From DASPJL01 sp035628645 (lineage in GTDB: Bacteria; Bacteroidota; Bacteroidia; Cytophagales; Cyclobacteriaceae): DNA of 64,000 bases. Below, piece by piece: positions 54,372 through 62,998 of this stretch. The number at the start of each line of letters is the position of its first letter. The stretch's first letter is position 1. The DNA is taken from contig DASPJL010000198.1 of the NCBI GenBank assembly GCA_035628645.1, positions 1-64,000 of the forward strand, read 5' to 3'. A program made the translations under genes and the position numbers. The notes under the pieces were generated by a model. The model made no database searches. It was given only the letters and a program-made list of their open reading frames with translations, and was not told the DNA's origin.

Positions 54372-55943
54372 ATGTGTTTCAGCAGAATATTTCTTCCCGT
54401 TTTGATCTTCCTTATAATTCCGGTCAATTATTATACAAACTCCTTTTTATTTAATGCAAAGGGAGTTAAAATCTCTGTATCAGATAAAAATCTCAAACCA
54501 TCTATACAGACGGCTTCATCTTTTAAGACAACATCCCTTGCAAAAAATCAAAAGGAAAGAGAAAGACTTTTTCATAATAAAATCGGGATCCATATAACAA
54601 AAGAAGAATTGGCAATATGGAGGGAAAGAGCGAAAAAAGGTCCATACAAAACCAAGGGCGATGTCAGCGAAAACTCACCGGGAGACTGGGATAGAATAAT
54701 CAGGAATGCAAATAAATTTTTACTTGATCCTTATAAAGAAATCTGGAAAGGGGATCCTTCGAAGGGTTGTGTCCAAAAATATTCCGCTCATCCCAGCACT
54801 GAAGGAGTAAAACTGAGGGATGCCGCTTTTGTTTATCTAATTAAAAAAGAAAATATTTATCTAAATGCAGTAAAAAAAAACCTCCTCGCTCAAGCCAATG
54901 AACCGCTTACTGACTTTTCAAACCATAACCGATGGTGTGAGGATGTTCTTTACGATGTCAATCCTGCCTTTTCAATAGCCGAGTGGCTTACACGCCTTCT
55001 TTTAGCATATGATTACACAAAAGACGGTTTTGAAAACGAAGAGAAAGCTGCAATAGAAAGATGGTTTAAAGACGCAGCCTATTTTTTTTACAGAAATACC
55101 AATCCCGGATTGAATAAATTGTTTGTTGACAGAGAAAAAAACGATCATAGATTAAGTTCTTATGCCATGGCAGTGAAAGTAAATAAACTTACTGCTGTAT
55201 CTTCCGAGGATGGCTGGAAAATTCCCAGCCTAGCTAAAAGTTATAATAATCGCAGGGCTGTGATGATGAGATTTGTAGCTTTTACCGGAATTTTAATTAA
55301 TGACGACAAATTAAAAAATTCAGCAAAAGTTTTTGTTAAAGAATGGCTTAAATTCAGCGTTTTTCCTGATGGCGTAGTCGGAGAATTTGAAAGATGGAAA
55401 GAAAATTTTCCGGATCTGGGTTGGGCGTATGCCTCTTCAGTGATAAGTGCAAACCTGGATATAGCAGATGCTTTGGCGAGAGACGGCGACTTTGAACTAT
55501 ATAAGTTTAGTACATCAGAAGGATATTTTGGCACAGAAGGAGGAAATAAAAGTCTATTGTTAACAGCAAGAACACTTGTTAATTTTTTAGATGGAACCGT
55601 TAAAAAACATATTCCGATTTCAGCAGGAAAGGAACCAAAGTTTGATCCATATATTGATGGTATCATAGTAGAAAAAAATTGGTTCACAGTAAATGACATC
55701 TGGCTTTCGGTTGCTAATGTTTACTTTCAGGATGAGTACCTGAAAAACAATTATCTACGAAAAAGTTCAAAAAGATTACCTTATCCTTCTGCGGATAAAT
55801 TAGCTACAACAGGACCACACCAGCCGTGGAGTGGTGTAGGCGCCATTTATCCAGGAATATTATTTATGTTTGGAAAAATGGACGGCAAAGTTTGGCCCTA
55901 CCCCATTGAAAAGGATGAAGTCAAAGCAGGATTAAATAAGTAG
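54372..55943 (+). CDS. Secreted alginate-lyase-like protein (short form)
   Basis: 523 residues. The N-terminus MCFSRIFLPVLIFLIIPVNYY looks like a signal peptide. The body is the same domain as the N-terminal part of the convergent 995-residue gene (shared features: GDVSENSPGDWDRIIR, PAFSIAEWLTRLLLAYD, YNNRRAVMMRFVA, FPDGVVGEFER, GYFGTEGGNKSLLL). The domain resembles the alpha/alpha-toroid alginate lyase/heparinase superfamily, with Asn, His, Arg and Tyr positions that could serve in beta-elimination. No sorting tail is present, so it may stay in the periplasm. Substrate unknown. Confidence 0.75.
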   Translation: MCFSRIFLPVLIFLIIPVNYYTNSFLFNAKGVKISVSDKNLKPSIQTASSFKTTSLAKNQKERERLFHNKIGIHITKEELAIWRERAKKGPYKTKGDVSENSPGDWDRIIRNANKFLLDPYKEIWKGDPSKGCVQKYSAHPSTEGVKLRDAAFVYLIKKENIYLNAVKKNLLAQANEPLTDFSNHNRWCEDVLYDVNPAFSIAEWLTRLLLAYDYTKDGFENEEKAAIERWFKDAAYFFYRNTNPGLNKLFVDREKNDHRLSSYAMAVKVNKLTAVSSEDGWKIPSLAKSYNNRRAVMMRFVAFTGILINDDKLKNSAKVFVKEWLKFSVFPDGVVGEFERWKENFPDLGWAYASSVISANLDIADALARDGDFELYKFSTSEGYFGTEGGNKSLLLTARTLVNFLDGTVKKHIPISAGKEPKFDPYIDGIIVEKNWFTVNDIWLSVANVYFQDEYLKNNYLRKSSKRLPYPSADKLATTGPHQPWSGVGAIYPGILFMFGKMDGKVWPYPIEKDEVKAGLNK

Positions 55944-55970
55944 CAATAAAAATTGTATTACAATCTCCAA

Positions 55971-58958
55971 TTATCTTATCAGGCGTAAAGAACCTTTTGA
56001 TGATGCTGTGGCGTCCGTACATTGAATTACATAAAAGTAGGCTCCCTCCTCCAGTTGCTTGCCGTTAAAAGTGCCATTCCAATCATTATTGTAGGAAATG
56101 GTTTCATAGACCTTTCTACCTGTTTCACTAAAAATAATAAGCTTGCAGCCCTCCAGTGCCTCTACATTTTTAATTTTCCAGGTTTCATCTCCTAAACCGT
56201 CTCCATTAGGAGTAAATACTTTTGTGACCTGAAAAGCCTCATTTTCCCTGGTTTGAATTGCTTTAGGCTCTTCTATTACCGTAATCGTTTTTTCAGTACT
56301 ACATCCATTATTATCCTCTACCCATAAAGTGTATTCTCCGGCGTCTACATTTTCCAGATCCTCATTTATTGATCCGTCTGACCAGAAGAATTTATAAGGC
56401 TTTTCTCCTCCGTTTACCGTAATATTTATAGATCTGCCATATTCCGAATAAATTTCATTTTCTATCACAGATATTATTTCGATACTTTCAGGTTCAGTAA
56501 TAATGACTTCAGCACTTTTTTCCATTCCTTGCTGATCAGTTACCCTTACAGTATATATCCCTGCAATTAATTGATTTATGGTTTGCGTAGTTTCTCCGGT
56601 CGACCAATAAAATATGTAAGGCTCTATGCCGCCTTTAACAACTACAGTTGCGGTACCTGTGTTCTGTCCGTGACAGGCAGGATTTACAGCAGTTGTATTG
56701 ATTGTTAAATCGGAAGCTGATTCTAGTACATTAATGTTAACTTCGTCAAACGAACTTGCTCCCAGATCATCAGTTGCGGTTAATCTAAAAATATAATTGC
56801 CGGGATTAAGATTTTCTAAAATCAGATCTATAGAATTATCATTTTCAATTATAAAATCCGGACCACTTATCTGAGTCCATAGGGTTGTTATAATGGCGCC
56901 ATCGTTGTCTAATGCCTCGCCATTGATGGCAAAACCATCAAAAGGAAACGTAATCGTAGTATCTTGTCCTGCAAAAACCTCAGGAGAATTGTTTTCTGAG
57001 GGATCAAGTTCACTTGGATTAACCATCAAACTCACCTCATCAAAAGAACTCGCTCCGTCATTATCTGTAGCTTCCAACCTGAAAATATAGTCACCAGGCA
57101 ACAGCGCTTTTAAATACAAAGCGCTTGAGTTGACCTTTTCCATAATACAGTCCGGACCATGTACTTTTGTCCAAAGTGTTTTTTCTATTGTTCCGTGCTG
57201 GTCCGAAACACTTCCTTCAATTACAACATAATCAACCGGTAAATCAATATTCATATCTGCTCCAACCGAAACCAACGGTGGGGTATTTTCTAATTTGGGA
57301 TCTTCAGGATTAACCGTCAGATTTATTTCATCAAAAGAAGAAGCGCCGGAATTATCGGTAGCTGTCAGCCTGAATGTATAGGCGCCGGGCAAAAGACTTT
57401 TGAGATACAAAGTGCCTGAATTGGTATTTTCCATAATACAATCAGGTCCTTTGATTTTAGTCCAAACAATTTCATCAATTGCTCCATCCTTATCCAATAC
57501 ATTTCCTTCAATCACCACATCATCCACAGGTAGCTTTATACTCTTATCCGCTCCTGCCGATACCTGGGGCGCGGTATTTTTTATTGGAAATGGATTTACC
57601 AATCCCTCCATTTGTCCAAACATAAATAACTTTCCGGCACATACTGCACCCGACCCCGTCCATACAATATTAGGCCCAGTAGATGCAGGGTATTTGTGAT
57701 ATTCTTTTGTACCGGGAGCTTTACGCGTATAGACACTTTTTATATAGGGATCCTCGTAATAAACATTAGCCTGGGAAAACCAAATGTCATACGCAGAATA
57801 CCAACCTGGATAAACCCCATCTATTCTATTGTCCTCACTTGTGTTTATCGCATATCTTTCCAGTGATCGGTCAACTAGCTGCAAGAAAAGTTTTATAACA
57901 AGTTTTAAATTTTTGGCGCCTCCCTCTGTACCTCCGAGGCCTTCACTCGTCGTGTAATTGTATAACTCCATATCACCTGCCCTACCGAACAAATCTGCTA
58001 TTGTTTGAAGCTGGTCACCTATGCTCATTGCATAAGCAAAGCCTTTGTCGGGCAGAGAAGAAGTTGATCGCTCAAATTCAGCCAATGTTCCGTCGGGAAA
58101 CACGCTGTATTTCATAAATTCTTTAAAAAAATATTTAGCCGATTTTTTAAAGCTTTCATTGTTGAATTTTATGCCGCTGCTTGCTACCAGTCTTGCCAAC
58201 GCCCCTCTCCGGTTGTTATAGGAAAAAGCAATCTTAGGAATTCTGTAACCATTGATATGCGTTTCTTTGGTATTGACGATGGTGCCGGCTCTTTTGACAT
58301 CTGCAATTATTCCCTTTTCTCTGTCCCTAAACCATTGAGAAAGACTAAGATCCAGGCTATATTGAAAATATGCTGTGGAATTTTTAAACCATTGATCTAA
58401 AACAGGATCCTGGATTTGAATAAAATCGTAAGCTAAAAGGAGACGATTTACCCACTCCGCAATGGTAAATCCAGGATTTATATCGTATAAATTTCCCCAC
58501 CTTGATTTATTTGTAAAGTCAGTCATTTTTTCACTAGCCTGTTTTAACAGGGCTTTCTTTACTGCTTCCAGGTATCGTTTGTCTTCTTTAACTGCATAAG
58601 CAAAAGCGCAATTAAGGATTTTCACTCCTTTGGTATGAGGATCAGGCTTTGAATAGGTAGGGACTATTCCTGTAATAGGATTGCCATATTTATCCATTGT
58701 CGGCCCGATATAATGTTCCTGGAAGGGATCTTTCACCAAATCTTCTGCATCCCTTATGATCCTGTTCCAATCACCCGGAGAATTTGAGCTAACATCTCCG
58801 TAACTTTTATAAGGACCATTTTCAGCGCGGTCCCTCCATATTATTAATTCCTCCTGAGTAAATTGTAAACCCAACCGGGTTTGCGAATAAATAAAGGTTG
58901 GATAAGAAAAAAAGTAAATAAGTAATACAATCAGAAGATTCTTTAAGACTTTTTCCAT
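55971..58958 (-). CDS. Secreted alginate-lyase-like protein with PKD-like and SprB repeats and T9SS tail
   Basis: 995 residues. Signal peptide (~1-25), lyase-like domain (~27-450) paralogous to the facing gene, three ~100-residue PKD-like modules (~457-745, each with DGAI or similar, WTK/WTQ, GPDxIxE and TDNxGASSFDEV), two SprB repeats (~748-890, PACHGQNTGTATVVVKGG), then a gliding-motility CHU_C domain (VTKVFTPNGDGLGDETWKI, IFSETGRKVYE) for type IX export and surface anchoring. Likely a cell-surface enzyme acting on an acidic polysaccharide, possibly the one made by this locus. The 3' end faces the paralog 27 bases away. Confidence 0.8.
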   Translation of the reverse strand: MEKVLKNLLIVLLIYFFSYPTFIYSQTRLGLQFTQEELIIWRDRAENGPYKSYGDVSSNSPGDWNRIIRDAEDLVKDPFQEHYIGPTMDKYGNPITGIVPTYSKPDPHTKGVKILNCAFAYAVKEDKRYLEAVKKALLKQASEKMTDFTNKSRWGNLYDINPGFTIAEWVNRLLLAYDFIQIQDPVLDQWFKNSTAYFQYSLDLSLSQWFRDREKGIIADVKRAGTIVNTKETHINGYRIPKIAFSYNNRRGALARLVASSGIKFNNESFKKSAKYFFKEFMKYSVFPDGTLAEFERSTSSLPDKGFAYAMSIGDQLQTIADLFGRAGDMELYNYTTSEGLGGTEGGAKNLKLVIKLFLQLVDRSLERYAINTSEDNRIDGVYPGWYSAYDIWFSQANVYYEDPYIKSVYTRKAPGTKEYHKYPASTGPNIVWTGSGAVCAGKLFMFGQMEGLVNPFPIKNTAPQVSAGADKSIKLPVDDVVIEGNVLDKDGAIDEIVWTKIKGPDCIMENTNSGTLYLKSLLPGAYTFRLTATDNSGASSFDEINLTVNPEDPKLENTPPLVSVGADMNIDLPVDYVVIEGSVSDQHGTIEKTLWTKVHGPDCIMEKVNSSALYLKALLPGDYIFRLEATDNDGASSFDEVSLMVNPSELDPSENNSPEVFAGQDTTITFPFDGFAINGEALDNDGAIITTLWTQISGPDFIIENDNSIDLILENLNPGNYIFRLTATDDLGASSFDEVNINVLESASDLTINTTAVNPACHGQNTGTATVVVKGGIEPYIFYWSTGETTQTINQLIAGIYTVRVTDQQGMEKSAEVIITEPESIEIISVIENEIYSEYGRSINITVNGGEKPYKFFWSDGSINEDLENVDAGEYTLWVEDNNGCSTEKTITVIEEPKAIQTRENEAFQVTKVFTPNGDGLGDETWKIKNVEALEGCKLIIFSETGRKVYETISYNNDWNGTFNGKQLEEGAYFYVIQCTDATASSKGSLRLIR
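56730..57590 (-). repeat. Three tandem ~300-bp repeats encoding PKD-like modules
   Basis: The encoded modules repeat at 100-residue spacing, each opening with NTAPQVSAGAD-type and closing with SSFDE-type residues. The first two modules counted from the N-terminus are the most alike, suggesting fairly recent duplication. Confidence 0.8.
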
Positions 58959-59157
58959 AGCTTTATTTTATTCAGCTAATTTCATTGATAGAAAAAGTCA
59001 ATACTGTTCTAAAAAAGGAGTAGATTAATTCATGTGAGAATTTCAGGCAGTTCTAAGCGATATTTTTAGCCAAGTTTTGAATAATTATAAAATAGAGCTT
59101 GTCGGTTAAAAACCTTTCTGGTATTAAAAAAATTTAAGCAACTGGGATAATTACAAA

Positions 59158-59201
59158 AAGTAGCTTAAAAATATAATTATATAAATATTTTTAAGCTACT
59201 T
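59158..59201. repeat. 17-bp perfect inverted repeat, 10-base loop
   Basis: Stem AAGTAGCTTAAAAATAT and its exact complement, loop 59175-59184. It lies in the 706-bp divergent gap 58959-59664. It may be a hairpin regulator, a displaced terminator or a mobile-element end. Apart from this and the 88-bp palindromic element the gap shows nothing recognised. Confidence 0.7.
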
Positions 59202-59552
59202 CATCCGAACAAATAATGTGTTAATCGCAAAAAATATCCGCTTTATCGAAAATTTATAGATAATAAACGAACTTAAGGATTGCTTTTTTTATAAAACAAA
59301 ACATGTAACTTTTGAGGTGTCTCAACAGAAGGAAAAAAATTTTAAGAGTAGAGAAATTTTAAATTCTACTTTTCTTACGTTAAATATTATAATTTTTTAA
59401 ATAAAAAATTTAACCATTCCATCTTTTTCATTCTATAAAAAATAACAAAAGGGACATTTACACAAAAAACGAATATCTATATGCTTTTTTTTACGTATCA
59501 GCCTTCAGTTCAGTACGACAAAAAAGTAAAGGTATCAAATGATGTCAAGGGT

Positions 59553-59640
59553 TTAACCCAGAGATCACTGAGTTTTCACGAGTACACCGAGATTTTCATT
59601 TCTCTATGGACTTTTTAATCTCTATGATCTCCGTGGTTAA
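59553..59640. repeat. 88-bp palindromic intergenic element
   Basis: Ends TTAACCCAGAGATCACTGAG and CTCTATGATCTCCGTGGTTAA are imperfect inverted copies (about 20 bp). It resembles the widespread GAGAT/CCGTGG-type short palindromic repeats of many bacterial genomes. It sits 24 bases before the GT4 start. Confidence 0.55.
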
Positions 59641-59664
59641 ATTTAATTATCAATAGATTTAAGA

Positions 59665-60843
59665 ATGAAAATTGGAATAGCAGCCCCTTTAGGTATTCAT
59701 GGGTTAAGGAATTATTTAGATGTTGAAGATAAGTATCTTTCGTATGGGTTAGAGGCTACTGCGGTAAATAATTTAATTATTGGCTTATTAAAAAAAGGAC
59801 ATACCGTTTCTGCTTATACTTTAGATTTTAATGCCGAAACACCTATTACTTTCAAGGGAAAGAATCTGACGGTGTATATGGGACATTATAGAGCAAGACC
59901 CAGGAGTCGTATGTTGGACTTTTTTAGCTATGAATCCACGCAAATCAAAAACTTTATTAAAAATGACAAGCCGGATTTTGTTCATGCGCACTGGTCTTAT
60001 GAATTTGCTATAGGTACCATCCTTTCAAAATACCCGCACCTAATTACCTTCAGGGATGATGCCAAAACGATCTTATCTATTCATAAAGACCCTTATAGAT
60101 TAGTTAGGTATTTCATGGATAAATGGGTGAGATTTAAAGGTAAAAATTTTAACGTTGCTTCTCCCTATATGCAGGAACTATTACCTTTTCCAAAGGATAA
60201 ACTTCCGGTAATTCCTAATTCCTTTCAGGAGCAATATATAAAAACGAGCAAAAGCTATCCCAAGGAAATGCCTATTCGAATAGTTACGATTATAAATGGC
60301 TGGAATGAACGAAAGAATCCTCTTCCGGCTGTCAGGGCGTTTAATCAATTGGTTGCTAAAAGTACCATACCCCTTGAATACCATATTTACGGAAGGGAAT
60401 GCAGTATTAATGATCCCTCTTTTCAATGGCTTAAAGCAAACAACCTGGATAAAAATATTTTTCTCCATGGGGAAGTTCCTTATTCTCAACTAATGGAGGC
60501 ATTACCTGGATACGACATTCTGGTGCATCCTTCAATTGAGGAATCTTTCGGGAATAATTTAATTGAAGCGATGGCCAGCGGAGTGCCTGTGGTAGCCGGA
60601 AAGTATGCGGGAGCCGTACCTTGGGTTCTTAATAATGGAAAAAGTGGTGTTCTTGTGGATGTAACTTCAACAGATGAAATAATGGAAGGAATTACGTCCC
60701 TGATCTCGAACCCCACCCTATATGAAAAACTAAGTAAGGAAGGAATCCAAAGGGTTAAAGATCATTTTTCATCTACTGCCGTTACTGGCCAGTACCTGAA
60801 TTTGTATGAAAGGATTTTAGGACGAGATAATAAACCCCGCTGA
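59665..60843 (+). CDS. Glycosyltransferase, GT4 family
   Basis: 392 residues, GT-B. Opening MKIGIAAPLGIHGLRNYLD, VHAHWSYEFAIG, donor site VTIINGWNERKNPLPAVRAF, and EX7E in HPSIEESFGNNLIEAMASG. It is the only plus-strand sugar-transfer gene in the right half; it ends one base from the convergent GT2 gene. Confidence 0.9.
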   Translation: MKIGIAAPLGIHGLRNYLDVEDKYLSYGLEATAVNNLIIGLLKKGHTVSAYTLDFNAETPITFKGKNLTVYMGHYRARPRSRMLDFFSYESTQIKNFIKNDKPDFVHAHWSYEFAIGTILSKYPHLITFRDDAKTILSIHKDPYRLVRYFMDKWVRFKGKNFNVASPYMQELLPFPKDKLPVIPNSFQEQYIKTSKSYPKEMPIRIVTIINGWNERKNPLPAVRAFNQLVAKSTIPLEYHIYGRECSINDPSFQWLKANNLDKNIFLHGEVPYSQLMEALPGYDILVHPSIEESFGNNLIEAMASGVPVVAGKYAGAVPWVLNNGKSGVLVDVTSTDEIMEGITSLISNPTLYEKLSKEGIQRVKDHFSSTAVTGQYLNLYERILGRDNKPR

Positions 60844-60844
60844 A

Positions 60845-61684
60845 TTACTTAATCAGATAACCAAAAACCCTTCTGACATACCCATTTAATAAATAATTAG
60901 GAATAAAAAATGGCGGACAATTCCTGAAGGCAAAACGTGTGAAATTAATAAGATTTCCTCCTCCTTTCATTCCAAATAAATGATTGTAATAATTTTTTAC
61001 CGTCTTCCTTTTCCTGTTCTGGAAATCTCCGCTTTCATCGGGGTATGTTAACAGCCTGGCATCGTAGTTACAATAAACTTTGAATCCTTTTATTTTTGCC
61101 TGGCTTGTGTAATCATAATCAGCGAAATAATGTGGAAACTTATCCTGAGCAAACAGCCCTATTTTTTCAATTACTTTCCTGGGAATCAATAATCCTCTTC
61201 CCGGGAAGTAACTTACTTCATGCAGTCCTTTTTGATTTTCCTTTGGGATGATGTTCAATAGTTTAATACTCTTATTTCTCCTCCAGTTCAATCTTTCCCC
61301 ACCATAAATCGGCTTTTTACTTTTAGCATCCAAAGCCATAGCCCCAAGCAAGGAATCAGGATATTTCTCGCTCCAACGGATCATCTTTTCGATAAAGTCC
61401 TCTGTAGCAATTACATCATTATTTAATGTCATTACACTTGAAGCGCCTCTTTCAAGCGAAAATTTAATTCCCATATTTACCGAAGCCGTCCACCATAAAC
61501 TTCCATCGCCATATAAAACATGAGTTTCTGGGAACTGTGTCTTTATCATATCAGAAGTTCCATCTGTGGAACCATCATCCACAATGACCACTTCAAAATT
61601 TCTGTTGGTTTGTTTTTGAAGGGACAGCAGACAATCACGTGTAAAATCTTTCCGGTTGAAAACAGGAATAACAATGTATAACAT
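60845..61684 (-). CDS. Glycosyltransferase family 2
   Basis: 279 residues. YIVIPVFNRKDFTRDCLLSLQKQTN, IVDDGSTDGTSDMIK, MTLNNDVIATEDF (DxD-like) and FADYDYTSQAKIKGF, all normal for GT2 inverting enzymes. It has no membrane helices. Six bases after the O-antigen ligase-like gene, in the same operon as that gene and the GT4 gene at the window edge. Confidence 0.9.
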   Translation of the reverse strand: MLYIVIPVFNRKDFTRDCLLSLQKQTNRNFEVVIVDDGSTDGTSDMIKTQFPETHVLYGDGSLWWTASVNMGIKFSLERGASSVMTLNNDVIATEDFIEKMIRWSEKYPDSLLGAMALDAKSKKPIYGGERLNWRRNKSIKLLNIIPKENQKGLHEVSYFPGRGLLIPRKVIEKIGLFAQDKFPHYFADYDYTSQAKIKGFKVYCNYDARLLTYPDESGDFQNRKRKTVKNYYNHLFGMKGGGNLINFTRFAFRNCPPFFIPNYLLNGYVRRVFGYLIK

Positions 61685-61690
61685 ACCTAT

Positions 61691-62992
61691 TTATACTAAT
61701 TCTTTTTCAAATTTGATTTTATTCTCAGTATTTGATACTTCCTCAATTTGCTCCTCTTCACCTTCTTCTTGTTCTATGAACGCACATCCGATCCCGGTCA
61801 ATCCGTAAATGAAAACCGGCCAATTATAGGAGAAACCAAAAGCAAAAATACTGATTAAAAAAGAAGCCAAAACGAGTTCTTCTGTTGTTAGGGACTTCTT
61901 CTTGAACACTTTATAAAAAAAGTATAATACAGGAAGAATTACGATTATGGTGCCAATTATTCCCAAATAGAATAATTTATCAAGGTAGAAACTATGAAAG
62001 TGGTGCCCTGTTCCGTCGTTAAAATAAGGCGTGCCCGCATCCGGATGATAGAATTGAATAGGTAATTCAAATCCCTTAAACCTTTGCCCTGTCAAAATAG
62101 CATCTTCCACAAATGGCCAATAGGATAAAAACTGTTCGTAACGCCAACTTCCCGTTCCTTCTTCTTTAAAATTCAATATATCATCAAACCTTCTTTCAAA
62201 AGTTTTGGCAATTTCAGGATTATCAATCAATACCAATGCCCCGACAATAAATATGGAAAATAAGGGGATTAATATTATGGGAATAAATTTCATCCCAATT
62301 TTCACTTGTGATTTGGTATAAAGAAATAAAACATTAAAAAACAAGGCTACCACAGCGGCAATCCAAACCGATCTATGTTGTAAAAAAGCCACGAAGCCCA
62401 TAACTACCAAAAAAAGAAGTAGATCGGCTGTGCTTCCTTTTTCCATATATTTATTGAAAAAGTAAATACCCGCAAACAATAGCAAATAAGTGCTGGCAGC
62501 AGAAAAACCTCTTTTGGTATCTACAAAAGATGAAAATGATAAAACCTCTGTTTTATATAAGATCAAGTCAAGGAAAAAAGCTATCAGAATAGCATAAACT
62601 ATTAGTTTCATCTTGGATTGCTTCACCTCTCTAAAGAAAACATATACAAACGGTACTACAAATAACACCATTAGTTTGGTGAAAACATGAGGATAAACCA
62701 TGACCTGGTTGTAGTAATAAAGGGACTCCAGAATAAGAAAAGAAAAATAAATTAAGGCTAAAAAAGTTGTCTTCCTCATAAACGATTCTTGCCTGAAGAA
62801 GGAAATTATTGCAATCAGGAATGCCAACGGGAGCAAAAATTTATCGGGAGTAAAGGCAAGTGGTTGTCCCTCCGGTCTCTCTCCTACCAATAATTCGAGA
62901 AAAATTCCGTCTGTTAATAAAACTAAAATTATAATTACAAGGAACGCATAGCTGAAGTTAATCAACGTATTGCTTCCGTAAGAGATCTTCAT
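61691..62992 (-). CDS. O-antigen ligase/polymerase-like membrane protein
   Basis: 433 residues, about 11 membrane helices. The periplasmic loop contains GTGSWRYEQFLSYWPFVEDAI and GHHFHSFYLDKLFYLGI, the Arg/His positions expected of the Wzy/WaaL (O-antigen ligase) superfamily. It either polymerises repeat units or transfers finished chains. The acidic C-terminal tail (EEGEEEQIEEVSN) is cytoplasmic. Its position between glycosyltransferases marks this as a Wzy-type locus; no wzx flippase is in the window. Confidence 0.82.
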   Translation of the reverse strand: MKISYGSNTLINFSYAFLVIIILVLLTDGIFLELLVGERPEGQPLAFTPDKFLLPLAFLIAIISFFRQESFMRKTTFLALIYFSFLILESLYYYNQVMVYPHVFTKLMVLFVVPFVYVFFREVKQSKMKLIVYAILIAFFLDLILYKTEVLSFSSFVDTKRGFSAASTYLLLFAGIYFFNKYMEKGSTADLLLFLVVMGFVAFLQHRSVWIAAVVALFFNVLFLYTKSQVKIGMKFIPIILIPLFSIFIVGALVLIDNPEIAKTFERRFDDILNFKEEGTGSWRYEQFLSYWPFVEDAILTGQRFKGFELPIQFYHPDAGTPYFNDGTGHHFHSFYLDKLFYLGIIGTIIVILPVLYFFYKVFKKKSLTTEELVLASFLISIFAFGFSYNWPVFIYGLTGIGCAFIEQEEGEEEQIEEVSNTENKIKFEKELV

Positions 62993-62998
62993 AAAGCA

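Noticed and set aside
55241..55699. 152-residue open frame opposite the short lyase-like gene
   Set aside because: Antisense shadow; the plus strand carries the homologous domain.
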